From assembly GCA_010093515.1 (NCBI GenBank), contig MU001685.1, positions 723,851 through 787,850 of the forward strand: 64,000 nt of DNA, in the 5' to 3' direction. Of this stretch, positions 10,794 through 20,385 are shown one piece after another (positions within the stretch are counted from its first letter, which is position 1; each line of letters opens with the position of its first letter). A model generated the notes under the pieces. That model was not told where the DNA came from and ran no database searches. It saw nothing but the letters and a program-made list of their open reading frames with translations. A program made the position numbers and the translations under genes. This stretch comes from Lineolata rhizophorae. Lineage: Eukaryota; Ascomycota; Dothideomycetes; Lineolatales; Lineolataceae.

Positions 10794-12272
10794 ATGAGCA
10801 GTTCCACGAGCCTCCAGCGCTATGAGGGCGCCATTGCCCGCCGTGGCCACAGCGACAACCGCGTCGTCCAGGCCAGCTTCAAGGACCTGATTCCATTGCG
10901 CCAACGGTCCGATGTGGGCGAGATCTCGCTAGAGCGACCGAGTGACGAGGAGGTGGCGGCGACGAAGGAGCGCACGGCGAACGCGCTGGCGGCGCTGGTC
11001 AGCGGCGCGGTGTCGGCCCAGAAGCCCAAGAACGTGCGGGGTGCGTCGCGCGCGGAGCCGACGTACGTGCGGTACACGCCGGCGCAGCAGATGGGCGACG
11101 CGAGCGCCAGGCAGGACCGCATCATCAAGATCGTCGACCGCCAGCAGGACCCGATGGAGCCGCCCAAGTTCAGGCACAAGAAGATCCCGCGCGGGCCGCC
11201 GAGCCCGCCGCCGCCCGTCATGCACTCGCCGCCCCGCAAGCTGACGGCCGAGGACCAGGAGGCCTGGCGCATCCCGCCGCCCATCTCCAACTGGAAGAAT
11301 CCAAAGGGCTACACGGTGCCGTTGGACAAGCGCCTCGCGGCGGACGGCAGGGGCGCTCAGGACGTCACCATCAACGACAAGTTCGCCCAGTTCACCGAGG
11401 CGCTGCAGGAGGCGGACAAGCAGGCGCGCGAGGAAGTCCAGCAGCGCCGGCTCATGCAGCAGCGGCTGGCTGAGAAGGAGAAGGCGCAGAAGGAGGACCA
11501 TCTCCGCATGCTGGCCCAGAGGGCGCGCGAGGAGCGCATGGCTGCCGTTGGCGGAGCGGGAGGCGGTGGCAGGAGGCGACGTAGTGAGAGTTTCGACGAG
11601 GACGAGAGCCGTGGCAGCCGCCGGCGCTCGTACGACGATGACGACCAGTCGGCCTCGGACGACAGCGAGGCGGCCGAGGAGGCGCGCGAACGCGAGGAGA
11701 TGCGGCGCGAGCGGCGGCGCGAGCACGAGCGCGAGCTCCGCCAGAGCCGCATGGGCACGGAGCGGCGGATGCAGATGCTGGCGCGCGAGCAGAACCGTGA
11801 CATCAGCGAGAAGGTTGCGCTAGGCATGGCGAAGCCGACGCGCTCGGCCGAGACCATGTACGACTCGCGCCTGTTCAACCGGTCGTCGGGCTTCGACGTC
11901 GGCTACAACGAAGACCAGGTGTACGACAAGCCGCTCTTCGGCGCCCAGAACGCCATCAACAGCATCTACCGGCCGACCGTGGGCGGCAACGATGAGGAGG
12001 CCGAGGACGGCGGCGAGACGTTCGACCGCATCCAGAAGAGCAACAGGTTCGAGGTGCTAGGCAAGGCCAAGGAGGGCTTCAAGGGGGCCGCCGAGCAGGA
12101 TCAGCGCGAGGGACCGGTGCAGTTTGAGAAGGACACTGACGACCCGTTCGGCATCAACGAGATGATTTCGGACGCGACTGGAGGGGCGGCGGGGAAGAAG
12201 AGGTACGGCATGGAGGAGCCGGAGGCGGTTCGGTCTTCGAAGAGGGCCAAAGTTGAGGACGATGAGGACTAG
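10794..12272 (+). CDS. prp45: Pre-mRNA-processing protein 45 (SNW/SKIP family), N-terminally short
   Basis: Spliceosome-associated SNW-domain protein (yeast Prp45, human SNW1/SKIP), a nuclear component of activated spliceosomes linked to the Prp19 complex. The single-exon frame gives 492 aa. Diagnostic blocks are VVQASFKDLIPLRQR near the N-terminus, EPTYVRYTPAQQMGD, FRHKKIPRGPPSPPPPV, the signature SNWKNPKGYTVPLDKRLAAD, then a charged helical region with RQSRMGTERRMQMLAREQNRD cut into the usual RMGTERR and AREQNRDISEKVALG motifs, and the terminal VQFEKDTDDPFGI. Filamentous fungal homologues as I remember them are about 570-590 aa and begin with some 100-130 residues (a Pro/Tyr/Gly motif, a GW-R-P motif and a YPLDMG motif) that are absent here. 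The chosen ATG has leader-like DNA and promoter motifs directly upstream, so the shortening looks real rather than a missed exon, though this is inference. Confidence 0.93.
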   Translation: MSSSTSLQRYEGAIARRGHSDNRVVQASFKDLIPLRQRSDVGEISLERPSDEEVAATKERTANALAALVSGAVSAQKPKNVRGASRAEPTYVRYTPAQQMGDASARQDRIIKIVDRQQDPMEPPKFRHKKIPRGPPSPPPPVMHSPPRKLTAEDQEAWRIPPPISNWKNPKGYTVPLDKRLAADGRGAQDVTINDKFAQFTEALQEADKQAREEVQQRRLMQQRLAEKEKAQKEDHLRMLAQRAREERMAAVGGAGGGGRRRRSESFDEDESRGSRRRSYDDDDQSASDDSEAAEEAREREEMRRERRREHERELRQSRMGTERRMQMLAREQNRDISEKVALGMAKPTRSAETMYDSRLFNRSSGFDVGYNEDQVYDKPLFGAQNAINSIYRPTVGGNDEEAEDGGETFDRIQKSNRFEVLGKAKEGFKGAAEQDQREGPVQFEKDTDDPFGINEMISDATGGAAGKKRYGMEEPEAVRSSKRAKVEDDED

Positions 12273-12876
12273 ATGCTGGGGGGCGGCGAGACGTCTAGTG
12301 TAGTCTTGCTTTCCTCTGGGAGCTGCTTTCTATTATTTGCTGGACAAAGGTCATAAAGTCGTGGTAATCCCGTCGGATGGTCATGGGAGGTTTTCCGGGC
12401 ATAGCATGGCGTTTATTGTAAGGAGTAGGGTCATTGCCGTTGGTTGAACAAGCCCCAGCAATGTTTTTGTAATGGGTTTAATGCCAGTTTTCCGTCTTAT
12501 TGACGCTTCCTTTATTATGTTATGGTACACCATATGAAGTTGATTTACCATGCTCCTCCACAGGCACCTGCTCAGACAGAACAGAAAAAACAAGTAGTTA
12601 GAGACATGCTTCATGTGCTATGTATAATAAGACATCGAGTTGTGAGAATCTCGTAAATACATGTGTACCAACCCACACAAACCAAACACCTCACGATAGA
12701 ATCTCAATATAAGGCGCTGTGAGAATGTTCAGGTAGAAACACGATAAAAGCTGAAACAACAAGCATGCGAGTCCGTTCTAGTCCATCACTGGATCCTCCT
12801 TTTAGCCTTTCCTGCTCTTCGTAAGTCTAGTACGTCCCTTTAGTAGGACTCCAACCTAGCCCTCGCGGCCACATTG
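12273..12876. other. Convergent 3' region between prp45 and ankyrin gene
   Basis: About 600 bases, AT-richer than both neighbours, presumably two overlapping or abutting 3' untranslated regions. No gene or RNA recognised. Confidence 0.6.
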
Positions 12877-13332
12877 CTATTGTCCCCCCGCTTCACCCTC
12901 GGCCTCGATCCCCAACAAAGGAAACAGCTCGACCCGCCGAAACATCAAGGCGGCGTCCCTGGCGCTAGGCCGGCCCATCGCCACGTCGGCGCGGCCCTCC
13001 TCGACCAGGCAGCGCACGATGTCGGCGTGGCCCTTGAAGACGGCGCCGGCGACGGGCGCCTGGCCGCGGCCGTTGACGGCGTCGGCGTCGGCGCCCGCCG
13101 CCAGCAGCGCGCGCACCGCCTCGACCCGCCCGTGGTACGCCGCCAGCATCAGCAGCGTGTCGCCGGCGTGGTTGGTCAGGTTCGGCGGGATGCCGGCGGC
13201 GAGGTAGGCCGACAGCGTCGGCGCGTCGCCGGCGCGGGCCGCGTCGAAGAGGCGCGCGGCGAGCTCGAGCGCCTCGGGCGGGAGCGACGAGGGGTCGGGC
13301 TGTGGCGGCGGGGAGGTCGCCTGTTCTTGGGA

Positions 13333-13363
<31 letters not shown>

Positions 13364-13455
13364 TCGTCGTCGGCCGCTTGGTGCGCGGCTTCGGACGCGA
13401 AGGCGCGCTCTTGGGCGGAAGAGCCTTGGGCGGAAGAGTCTTGGGGTAGGCCCAT
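12877..13455 (-). CDS. Small ankyrin-repeat protein
   Basis: A 192-residue single-exon protein starting at MGLPQDSSAQ; an in-frame upstream Met at 13503 would add 16 residues but lies in a less protein-like stretch. After a low-complexity N-terminus with a run of alanines (about residues 30-45) come about three ankyrin repeats: ALELAARLFDAARAGDAPTL, then TLLMLAAYHGRVEAVRALLA plus AGADADAV, then PVAGAVFKGHADIVRCLVEE. The C-terminus (ALMFRRVELFPLLGIE) is short. Ankyrin repeats mediate protein binding; size and repeat number recall small ankyrin chaperones such as yeast Yar1, but I cannot assign the partner. It is divergent from TAF11. Confidence 0.8.
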
Positions 13456-14192
13456 GGCGGGTGTGGACTGGTGCTGCGTTCGGGGTTTTGTCTGCCCGTG
13501 CACAAAATCGACCGTGTAGGAATTGGAGAGATGCTTTTTTTGACGTCCTCTTGCTACCGGTCGCAGATAGGTCCGAGAGGACGGGTGTGGACGGGCATGG
13601 AGGTTTAGGATAGCGCGAGGAGACTTGGAAGAATGGTCGCTCTTTTAAAAGAGGGACGAGATTCCATCGACCGCCCAATTAGAAATCTATCCTGCGGTAC
13701 TCTCGAGAAGCGCATTTGAGCAAAATTGACCGCCTGATGAGGTATTGCAGCAGCTACGCCTCCCACGGCTCTTCTTGATGCCCGCGGCGCTGACAGCCAG
13801 GATTTGAGTTACGGGGGAGAAGGCCGTGTCCGTCACATCGTCGACGGATGGGGTTTCGATGGGATTTTTTGGTGCGAACGACCGGGAGGGCGTCACCAGC
13901 ACAACTGCCGGAAGTCTGTCCGCCTCCGCGACCGCCGCAGCCCAAGTCGCGCGCGTTGGAGCTGCGCGGATCGCCGGCGGCAATGCGAAACGCGCCACTA
14001 GCTTGTTATGGTTAGACTCTTCCGACCCTCCGGAACTCATTGACCGAAAATCCATTCCGGCACAGAGCTCCAATCTGCCCACCACTTCAGTCACCTCCTT
14101 CTGGCTTCCCATCGACGCAAACCCACCCCCCCGCGCGTCCACCCCAGCCTCTCTGACGCACGCTTCCCCGGCCAAAGACCCCAACGACGAGC
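13456..14192. other. Divergent promoter region of ankyrin gene and TAF11
   Basis: About 740 bases between two outward-facing starts. Several short open frames exist on both strands but none resembles a protein. No strong TATA box seen. Confidence 0.5.
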
Positions 14193-15326
14193 ATGGCGTC
14201 GTCTCCGCCCGCGGGCAACCCTCCTAACACCAACCTCCAACTCCCGAAGAAGCGCCCGTCGCTCGCGCCGCCGGGCGCCCCCCCGACGGCCCCGAAGCGC
14301 CGCAAGCCGTCCTCGGCCGGGCCCTCGCACCTGCGCCAGACGTCGTTCCCGCCGCCGGAGTCGCTGGGCGGCTCGGCCATCGCGGGCGGCGGGGGGTCGC
14401 GGTCGCCGAGCGTGGAGAGCAGCGTCGCGGGGCGCACGCCGAGCCTGGTGTCTGGACATGGCGGCGGCGGCGGCGGTGGTAGAAAGAGGACGGTGGTGAC
14501 GGGCTTGGGCGGCGGGAGGGGGCGTAGCGGGCGCGAGAGCGTCGCGACGAGTGTGAGGGGAGGCAAGGCGGGCAGTGCCGTCGGCGGGGCGGGCAGCACG
14601 ACGGGCGAGCAGGGCGACGACAAGGAAGGCGGGTATAGCGATGAGGAAGGGGACGGAGAGGATGAGGCGGGCATCGACACGCTGCTCGAGGGCAACGAGG
14701 AGGACGTCGGGGGCCAGGAGCAAGAGGAGCTTTCGAGGTGAGTTCTTCGAAAACAGTCGTACCCCATTGCACCGTGCCGTGGGCAAAACAAAATAAGGCC
14801 CCGAACTCACCAAGGAACGGTAAAACAAAAAAGACTTCTCATCTCGGCCATGGACCCCGACCAGGCCCAGCGCTACGCCATGTACCGCCGCGTGCGCCTC
14901 AAGAAGGAGATCGTCCGCAAGATCACCAACCAGACGCTCTCGCAGTCGGTGCCCCAGTCCGTCGTCACTACTATCAACGGCTACACCAAGATCTTCATCG
15001 GCTCCATCATCCAGCGCGCCCGCGACGTCCAGCGCGAGTGGCAGGCCGCCGCCGCCACCGCCGCTGCTGCTGGTCACCCGGACCGCTCCCCCGAGGACGG
15101 CCGGCTCCCCCTCAACCGCACCTCCACCTCCACCTCCACCTCCGCCACCCTGGCCGACCGCACCCGCGAGGTCGACCGCGGGCCCCTGACGCCGGACCAT
15201 CTGCGCGAGGCGCTGCGTCGCTACAAGAAGGACCGCGAGGGCGGCGGCGCCGGATTCCTGGGGCTGAGCCTCGAAGGGCGCGAGAACACGGCGTGGCGGG
15301 TCGGCGGGCGGAGGCTGTTCCGCTAG
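14193..15326 (+). CDS. taf11: TFIID subunit TAF11 (hTAFII28-like histone fold)
   Basis: General transcription factor TFIID subunit 11, which pairs with TAF13 through a histone fold. Exons 14193-14737 and 14834-15326 are joined across a 96-nt intron (donor GTGAGT, acceptor AAAAAG) to give 345 aa. The first ~180 residues are disordered (Gly/Ser/Pro-rich, then an acidic stretch ending EEDVGGQEQEELSR). The splice restores the start of the histone fold, RLLISAMDPDQAQRYAMYRR, followed by VRLKKEIVRKITNQTLSQSV, VTTINGYTKIFIGSIIQRAR and the distal helix LTPDHLREALRRYKKDR. A Thr/Ser repeat (TSTSTSTS) interrupts the region before the last helix. The order of blocks matches TAFII28. It converges on the uL4 gene. 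Confidence 0.92.
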
Positions 15327-15801
15327 CTGAGAGGCGCAGGGGCCGATGCGGAGAGGAGCGGGGTTCTGGGGGGGGTTTAGGTCGGGTGTTGGTTGGATTT
15401 CCTTGGAGTGCTTGGCCGGGCAGAATTCCTCCTGGGGAAGTGTGGGTTCTTGGAAGTAGCACCAAAGCTGCGGCATACAGTAGTTCATTGAGCATGCAAA
15501 GGCTACAGTGGCTAAGACTACGGACGTTTATAGGCAGCAGGGCTGAACAACCCGCAGACGCAGGACACTTTCAGATCTAAAAAAGACATTATGGAAACCT
15601 TAGTGCTCATTTAGACTACCTTGACTACCGTCTGTGACGTTTATGTAAGGCAATCGATGTGCGACTGGCGTCATGAATAGAAAGACTGTTGGGAAAAGGT
15701 AGAAACGCCGTTCGCATAACCCTCTCCGTCTCTGTCACGCTTTCCTTCAGAGCTCCTTTTCAAACCCCCTCTGCAGACAAACATGTTCTATTTCCCGCTC
15801 T
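15327..15801. other. Convergent 3' region between TAF11 and uL4
   Basis: About 475 bases with no recognised gene; expected 3' untranslated regions of both flanking genes. Confidence 0.6.
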
Positions 15802-17029
15802 CTAGTTGGTGTGCATCAGGTCCATAATCTCATCAGTCGCCCGGATCTTCTCCTTCTCGTCCTTCTTCTGCTGGCCGAGCTTGTCCTTGGAATACTGGCC
15901 GGCGTAAGGGTTCAGACGCAGCAGGATCTGGCGGTTGCGGAGCGGGTTCTTCTTCTGGACCATGGGCCGCTTTGTGATGGCGCCGCCCTTGACGGGGCGC
16001 AGCACCGACTGGACCTCGGACGAGTTGATGAGCTTGGCGAGGTCGGGCTGGCGGACGAGCGGCGAGGGCAGCAAGAAGTCCTTCTTGAGGGCCGAGGCCT
16101 CGGTGGCGGAGCCGTAGACGGTATCGAGCGCGGCGAAGGCGGCCGACGTCCACACCACGAAGCGGCCCAGGTGCCCGCCGGGCGCCAGCTGCAGCAGGTT
16201 GAGGGCGTACACGTCGCACGTCTCGACGCCGGGGAGGTTGCGGAAGGCGCGCACGAGCTCCTTGCCGTCTTCGGCCGGGGAGTATACGACCAAGGGGCCC
16301 CGGCGCTGCTTGTGGCGGCGGCCGCGCATCTTGCCCTTGCCGGCGCGCGTCTTGCGCGACTTCTTGACCTTGTCGACGTCGGGGCCGGCGCCGACGGCCT
16401 TGAGCAGCGCGACTGCGGCCGACGTCTTGGTGATGGCCGCACCGGCGAATGCCGTCGACGACACGACGAGCGGGACCTCGGGCACTGTCGAGACGCGGTG
16501 GCCACGGGCCATGAGGAGCGCGGCATTGGACGAGGCGGCGAGCGCGGACGCCGTCGCGAAGCGCCTGTTGGGAGGAGCCAATTTTTGTTAGCACGACTCC
16601 ATACACATATCCAACCCAAATCTCTCAGCGCAGCACGAATGGATGGATGGTGACGACGACGATGACGACGCACTTCTGGTTCAAATTGAGCTTCTGATGC
16701 CACTTCCTCCACACCTTGGTCGGGGCGAACATGCGGCCGGAGCGGCACTGGTTGCCAAAGGCGGCCTGGCCAGCGCGGTGCGTGCCGCCGCCGGAGACAC
16801 GCGGGATACGCGCGACGGCACGCCCGGTGCCCCACGACTCGGCGCTGGTCTGGTGGCCGGCCTTCTCGCTGACCGCATACGGCTGGCGGCGGTTCTTGGC
16901 CATGCCCGTGTGCACCGCCTGCACGATGTCGGGCCGGATCGGCGCCTTGAACACCTCGGGCAGCGGGTGCGAGTTGCCCGAGGCGGAGCCGTCCGGCGAG
17001 AGGATGGACACGGTCGGCCGGGTCGTCAT
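15802..17029 (-). CDS. rpl4: 60S ribosomal protein uL4 (L4)
   Basis: Large-subunit ribosomal protein uL4, which lines the peptide exit tunnel. Exons 17029-16674 and 16564-15802 are joined across a 109-nt intron (donor GTGCGT, acceptor CAACAG) to give 372 aa, the usual length for fungi. Recognisable blocks are [64 protein letters not shown] cut at the Gly-rich tunnel loop, then after the splice [26 protein letters not shown], the eukaryotic [19 protein letters not shown] block, [20 protein letters not shown] and [10 protein letters not shown] near the C-terminus. Intron position after LNLNQK is natural. A perfect ATCACGTGAT palindrome lies about 200 bases upstream of the start. Confidence 0.97.
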
Positions 17030-17226
17030 GGTGGGCGCGACGGGCGGGGGAGACGGTGTTGCGGATGGAGGTTGTCGTGATACTTTAGGTGGTGGTGGTG
17101 GCAGTAGTAGCGGTTGGATATTTTGCGTGCGTCGTGCGAGGGGCGCTTAGCGAGGGTGGGCCCCCAGCCAATCAGCGAGCAGGATCTTCAGGCTAGCAAT
17201 TGCGGGACGTTCAAGCGAGACCGGAC

Positions 17227-17236
17227 ATCACGTGAT
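17227..17236. promoter_or_regulatory. ATCACGTGAT palindrome in the uL4 promoter
   Basis: A perfect 10-bp palindrome containing CACGTG, about 200 bases upstream of the uL4 ATG. CACGTG-binding factors (Cbf1 type) are documented at ribosomal protein promoters in some ascomycete yeasts; its use here is inference. Confidence 0.5.
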
Positions 17237-19200
17237 AGACCATCGCGAAAGTCACGGCGAATTTGCGCAAAGTTATCCTGTCAAAAAAGTGCTCGAAGGA
17301 TAAAAGATCGTGTTTCTGCACATCACTCTTTTAGGATGTCACCCCGGATTGTGCATTCGTTCATAATTCGTTGGCTCCCGTGGGGTGAAGATAAGTCCAT
17401 TTTAACGTGACTTTGAGTCCTCCTATTCTGCGGCCTAGCGCATCAGGGGAAATTGCAGGTACACATGTACCTTTGTACCCCAGGGTAACTTCGCCTCCAG
17501 CTGTGCAGAACGTGAGGATTGCGACAGCAGCGGAAGCGTGGTCCCTTGGCCGGACATTTGATGATGAAGCTGTTCAGAAGCGGCAATGTCGCCGAGTGCC
17601 CCCAAGTGGTAGTTTGCGAAGTATTTATCGATCAAAGTGATGTGCACTACGTACTAGTATCTAACTTCCAACTTCAGTAGGTAATTGTTATTAGGTATTG
17701 AGATGTCTGTATCCGGGGTGCTTATTCTCCGACATCGAGGCCACACGGTCCAAACGATGCGATGCAACGTAATGCGCGTGCATCACGACCGAATAATGCC
17801 GGAGATCTCTTAAGGAAGGTCTCGCTGGAGACGCGACTGCCGGTGGTGTGCTTGCGGTGTGCCACAGAACCAAGTTCCACGATTTCATATTTCAAGGCAC
17901 ACACGTCTCGGAAGCGTACCTGTAGTGAATAAACGAACAAACGGCACCATCCCACGCGGCCCAGGCCAAGCCAGGGGCACTGAGGCTCTGTACCACGAGG
18001 AAATAAGCTAGGGCGGAGGCCCCCAGGAACGGCCTGAACGGCAGCCCTTGGAGAGGCCGGAGAAACCTGCGCGCAGCAGAAGGGCGTTGGGACCGTCCTG
18101 GTGGCGCGTTTGCCCTGGCAGGCTGGATGAAACGGGCCCGTCGGGCGATCTGACAGCAGGCCCACCAGCCTGGTTCGCGGTCGGGGCGAAGGGGTGATGA
18201 GGTCACGAGAGGGCGGGCACGGCTCCTAGCGGGCCAGGCGCAAAGCGTGCGCGGCAAGAGGTAAACAATGGTGCGGCTTCAGTGGGCATGTGTCTTCACC
18301 GTGGCACAAGCTGGCCACATTTGTCGGTCGATATTGGAGGAGCTTAAGCAGGGGGAGCGGGTGGGGACGGGGCAGGCGGGCGCAGGAACAAAGACAGGAC
18401 AAGAGACCATGCCAGTCGGAGACAAACAAAAACGAAAAACGCTTCCGAGAGAAGCTTTGACCGACGGTCGTGCCTAAAATAAAAAAGAAAAGGGGGGGAA
18501 AAATTAGGGAGGGACGGTCAATACGTAGGTAGAGGCTCAAAATAAAGAGATTGACGGCAATACATAGGACGGCCAGGGGGTGCGAGTGGACTGGGGCGGA
18601 AGGATGGCGCGCGCGATCCGCAACGGGCAAGTGCTGGCGTCCAGCCGGGCGGGCGAGGGCGACGGTGCGCGCGCACACAAATTGGAGCGCGGGCAAATGA
18701 CGAGAGCGCGTCGCGGCCAGGGGGGGAGAAGGCGCTGAGTGGGGCGAATCTGCCGCCTATTTCTGGCGGGGCCACCCCGGGCGCTGGGATTTGGGGGGGA
18801 GGGCGTTCTGGGAGTTCTATATTTGGCGGGCGCCTTGGAGGAGGGCAGGCGGGCATGCAGCTGTTGGCCCGCCGGCGGCTCGCCTCAACCGCGGCGGGCC
18901 AATAGGGGGGCCCGGGCTAGCCGCCGCCGCCCGCGCACACACACCCCGCCGGCGCCATCTGCCGTTCGGCGTTGGTTCCATCCTGCGCGCGAGAACGGCC
19001 TGGCCGCCCGCCTCCAATCCGCGTCGCCGCCGCCGGGGCAGCGCCACCGGCCCGACTGCCAATTCGCAGCGCGGCTTCCCTCGCCGCAGCGCTTAGGGCC
19101 TGCGTTGCCTCGCGTCGCGTTGCGTTGCGCGGGCACGGCCGTGAAAGAAGGAAAGCGTCCACGTGGAAGGGTGGAAGCTGCGTGTGAGCGAAGCAAGCAA

Positions 19201-19223
19201 GCAGGCAGGCAGGCAGGCAGGCA
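19201..19223. repeat. (GCAG)n tetranucleotide repeat
   Basis: Five to six tandem GCAG units following two GCAA units. Non-coding. Confidence 0.75.
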
Positions 19224-19710
19224 AAAAATAGCTTTGCGTTGTGGATCGCCAACCGCAGCCGAGCTGCTAGCATGTACCGTACATGCGTACACACCTGGCA
19301 CGTCGCTGTTGTGCGTCGAGTGAGAATTTACAGACTTGCGGGCGCCTTTTTGGGCCCCGGGTCGAGGCCCTTCCCTTGCGCCTGGGGGCCTGGAAGAAGG
19401 GCTCGCGGGCAGAGGGCGATCAAGGGACCCTGCGCCGCCCCCGGCACTGCGGGCGCTCGTGATGGGGGCTGCGCAGGCTGCTCTGCTTGGTTGCTGGGTG
19501 CCGCCGGCGGGCTGCCGGTGCCGCCTTCCTCGCGCTCTGCGTTGGGTGGGCCCCCCGGCCGCCCGCCGCGCGCTCTTGCCCCGGGCGGGCTTGCCGCTGC
19601 TGCTGCCGCCGCTGGCTGCTTCCCTCCGCCAGCCCGCCCGCGCCCGCAGCCGCTTCCTTCCCAACACGCACGCCCGCCTTCCCGGCCATCTTCGCCCGCG
19701 CCTAAACAAC

Positions 19711-19815
19711 CGTTCTCTAATTCTCCTTCCTCCCCCCTCTCCCCTTCTTCACCTCCGTCTCCCTCCCAACTTTCCCCCTCTTCCATATCCCCTTCCAACT
19801 TTCATCCACCTCATT
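19711..19815 (+). promoter_or_regulatory. CT-rich leader/transcription-start region
   Basis: About 100 bases that are nearly all C and T on the plus strand, upstream of the phosphatase start. Such tracts commonly mark transcription start regions of filamentous fungi. The distance to the ATG at 20386 (about 570 bases) would make a long leader, possibly with a leader intron. Confidence 0.4.
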
Positions 19816-20385
19816 CCCGTTCTACCGCGCCCGCTTCGCCGCTCCGTTTGACTGTCGCACGCTTGCAACGCCGAGCGTTGGCCGCGCGCCCGCGCTCCCA
19901 CGCTTCCCCACCCCCCGGGCCCATCGCCCGTCCCAGTCGCTCCTTTTGAACCTGGCGCTTAGTGGGAGAGATCTGGTATCTCGTTTCAACAAGTCCGCGC
20001 CTGGCGGCCAGAAAGCCACTTGTTGGCGGCATACGGTACGTTTCCTGTTCTTATGCCGCGGCGCCCCAATTCCTCGGCCGCCTCGCGCATGACTCCCGTG
20101 CCGCTTCTGCTGCTCGTTGCGTTTCGAACATGGCCCTTTGTTGAAGGTTGCCGCAACGCCCGACCCTCCACCTCTCCAATGACACACGACTGCGTCAGCG
20201 TCGACCACAACAACAAAAACACCGCGTTCCTGCTCAGCCTTGCACCTGGTCTCGTTTCCTGAATTTCCCTTTCTCCCGTCATCATCTCCCACGTCTTTCC
20301 CACAGTCGCCGTGCGAGTCGAGAGTGCTGGCGCAGGCCGCTTCCCCCTCTCCCCAGCCTCCGCTCGTCTACTTCGCCCGGCGACC

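Larger units (their letters stand above)
17030..20385. other. Long divergent intergenic region upstream of the phosphatase gene
   Basis: About 3.4 kb without a recognisable protein gene. The left 200 bases are the uL4 promoter. The middle is GC-rich in parts with many spurious open frames. There is an AGGC tetranucleotide repeat at 19201-19223 and a strongly CT-rich stretch at about 19711-19815, as expected near a fungal transcription start and 5' leader. The leader of the phosphatase gene may therefore be several hundred bases long. Confidence 0.5.

Noticed and set aside
14091-15488. Minus-strand open frame of 465 codons opposite TAF11
   Set aside because: TAF11 on the plus strand has clear homology across both exons; the antisense product is compositionally biased and spans the TAF11 intron.
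16565-16673. Possible snoRNA in the uL4 intron, as in animals
   Set aside because: The 109-nt intron shows no C box (TGATGA) paired with a D box, and no H/ACA hairpins are obvious.
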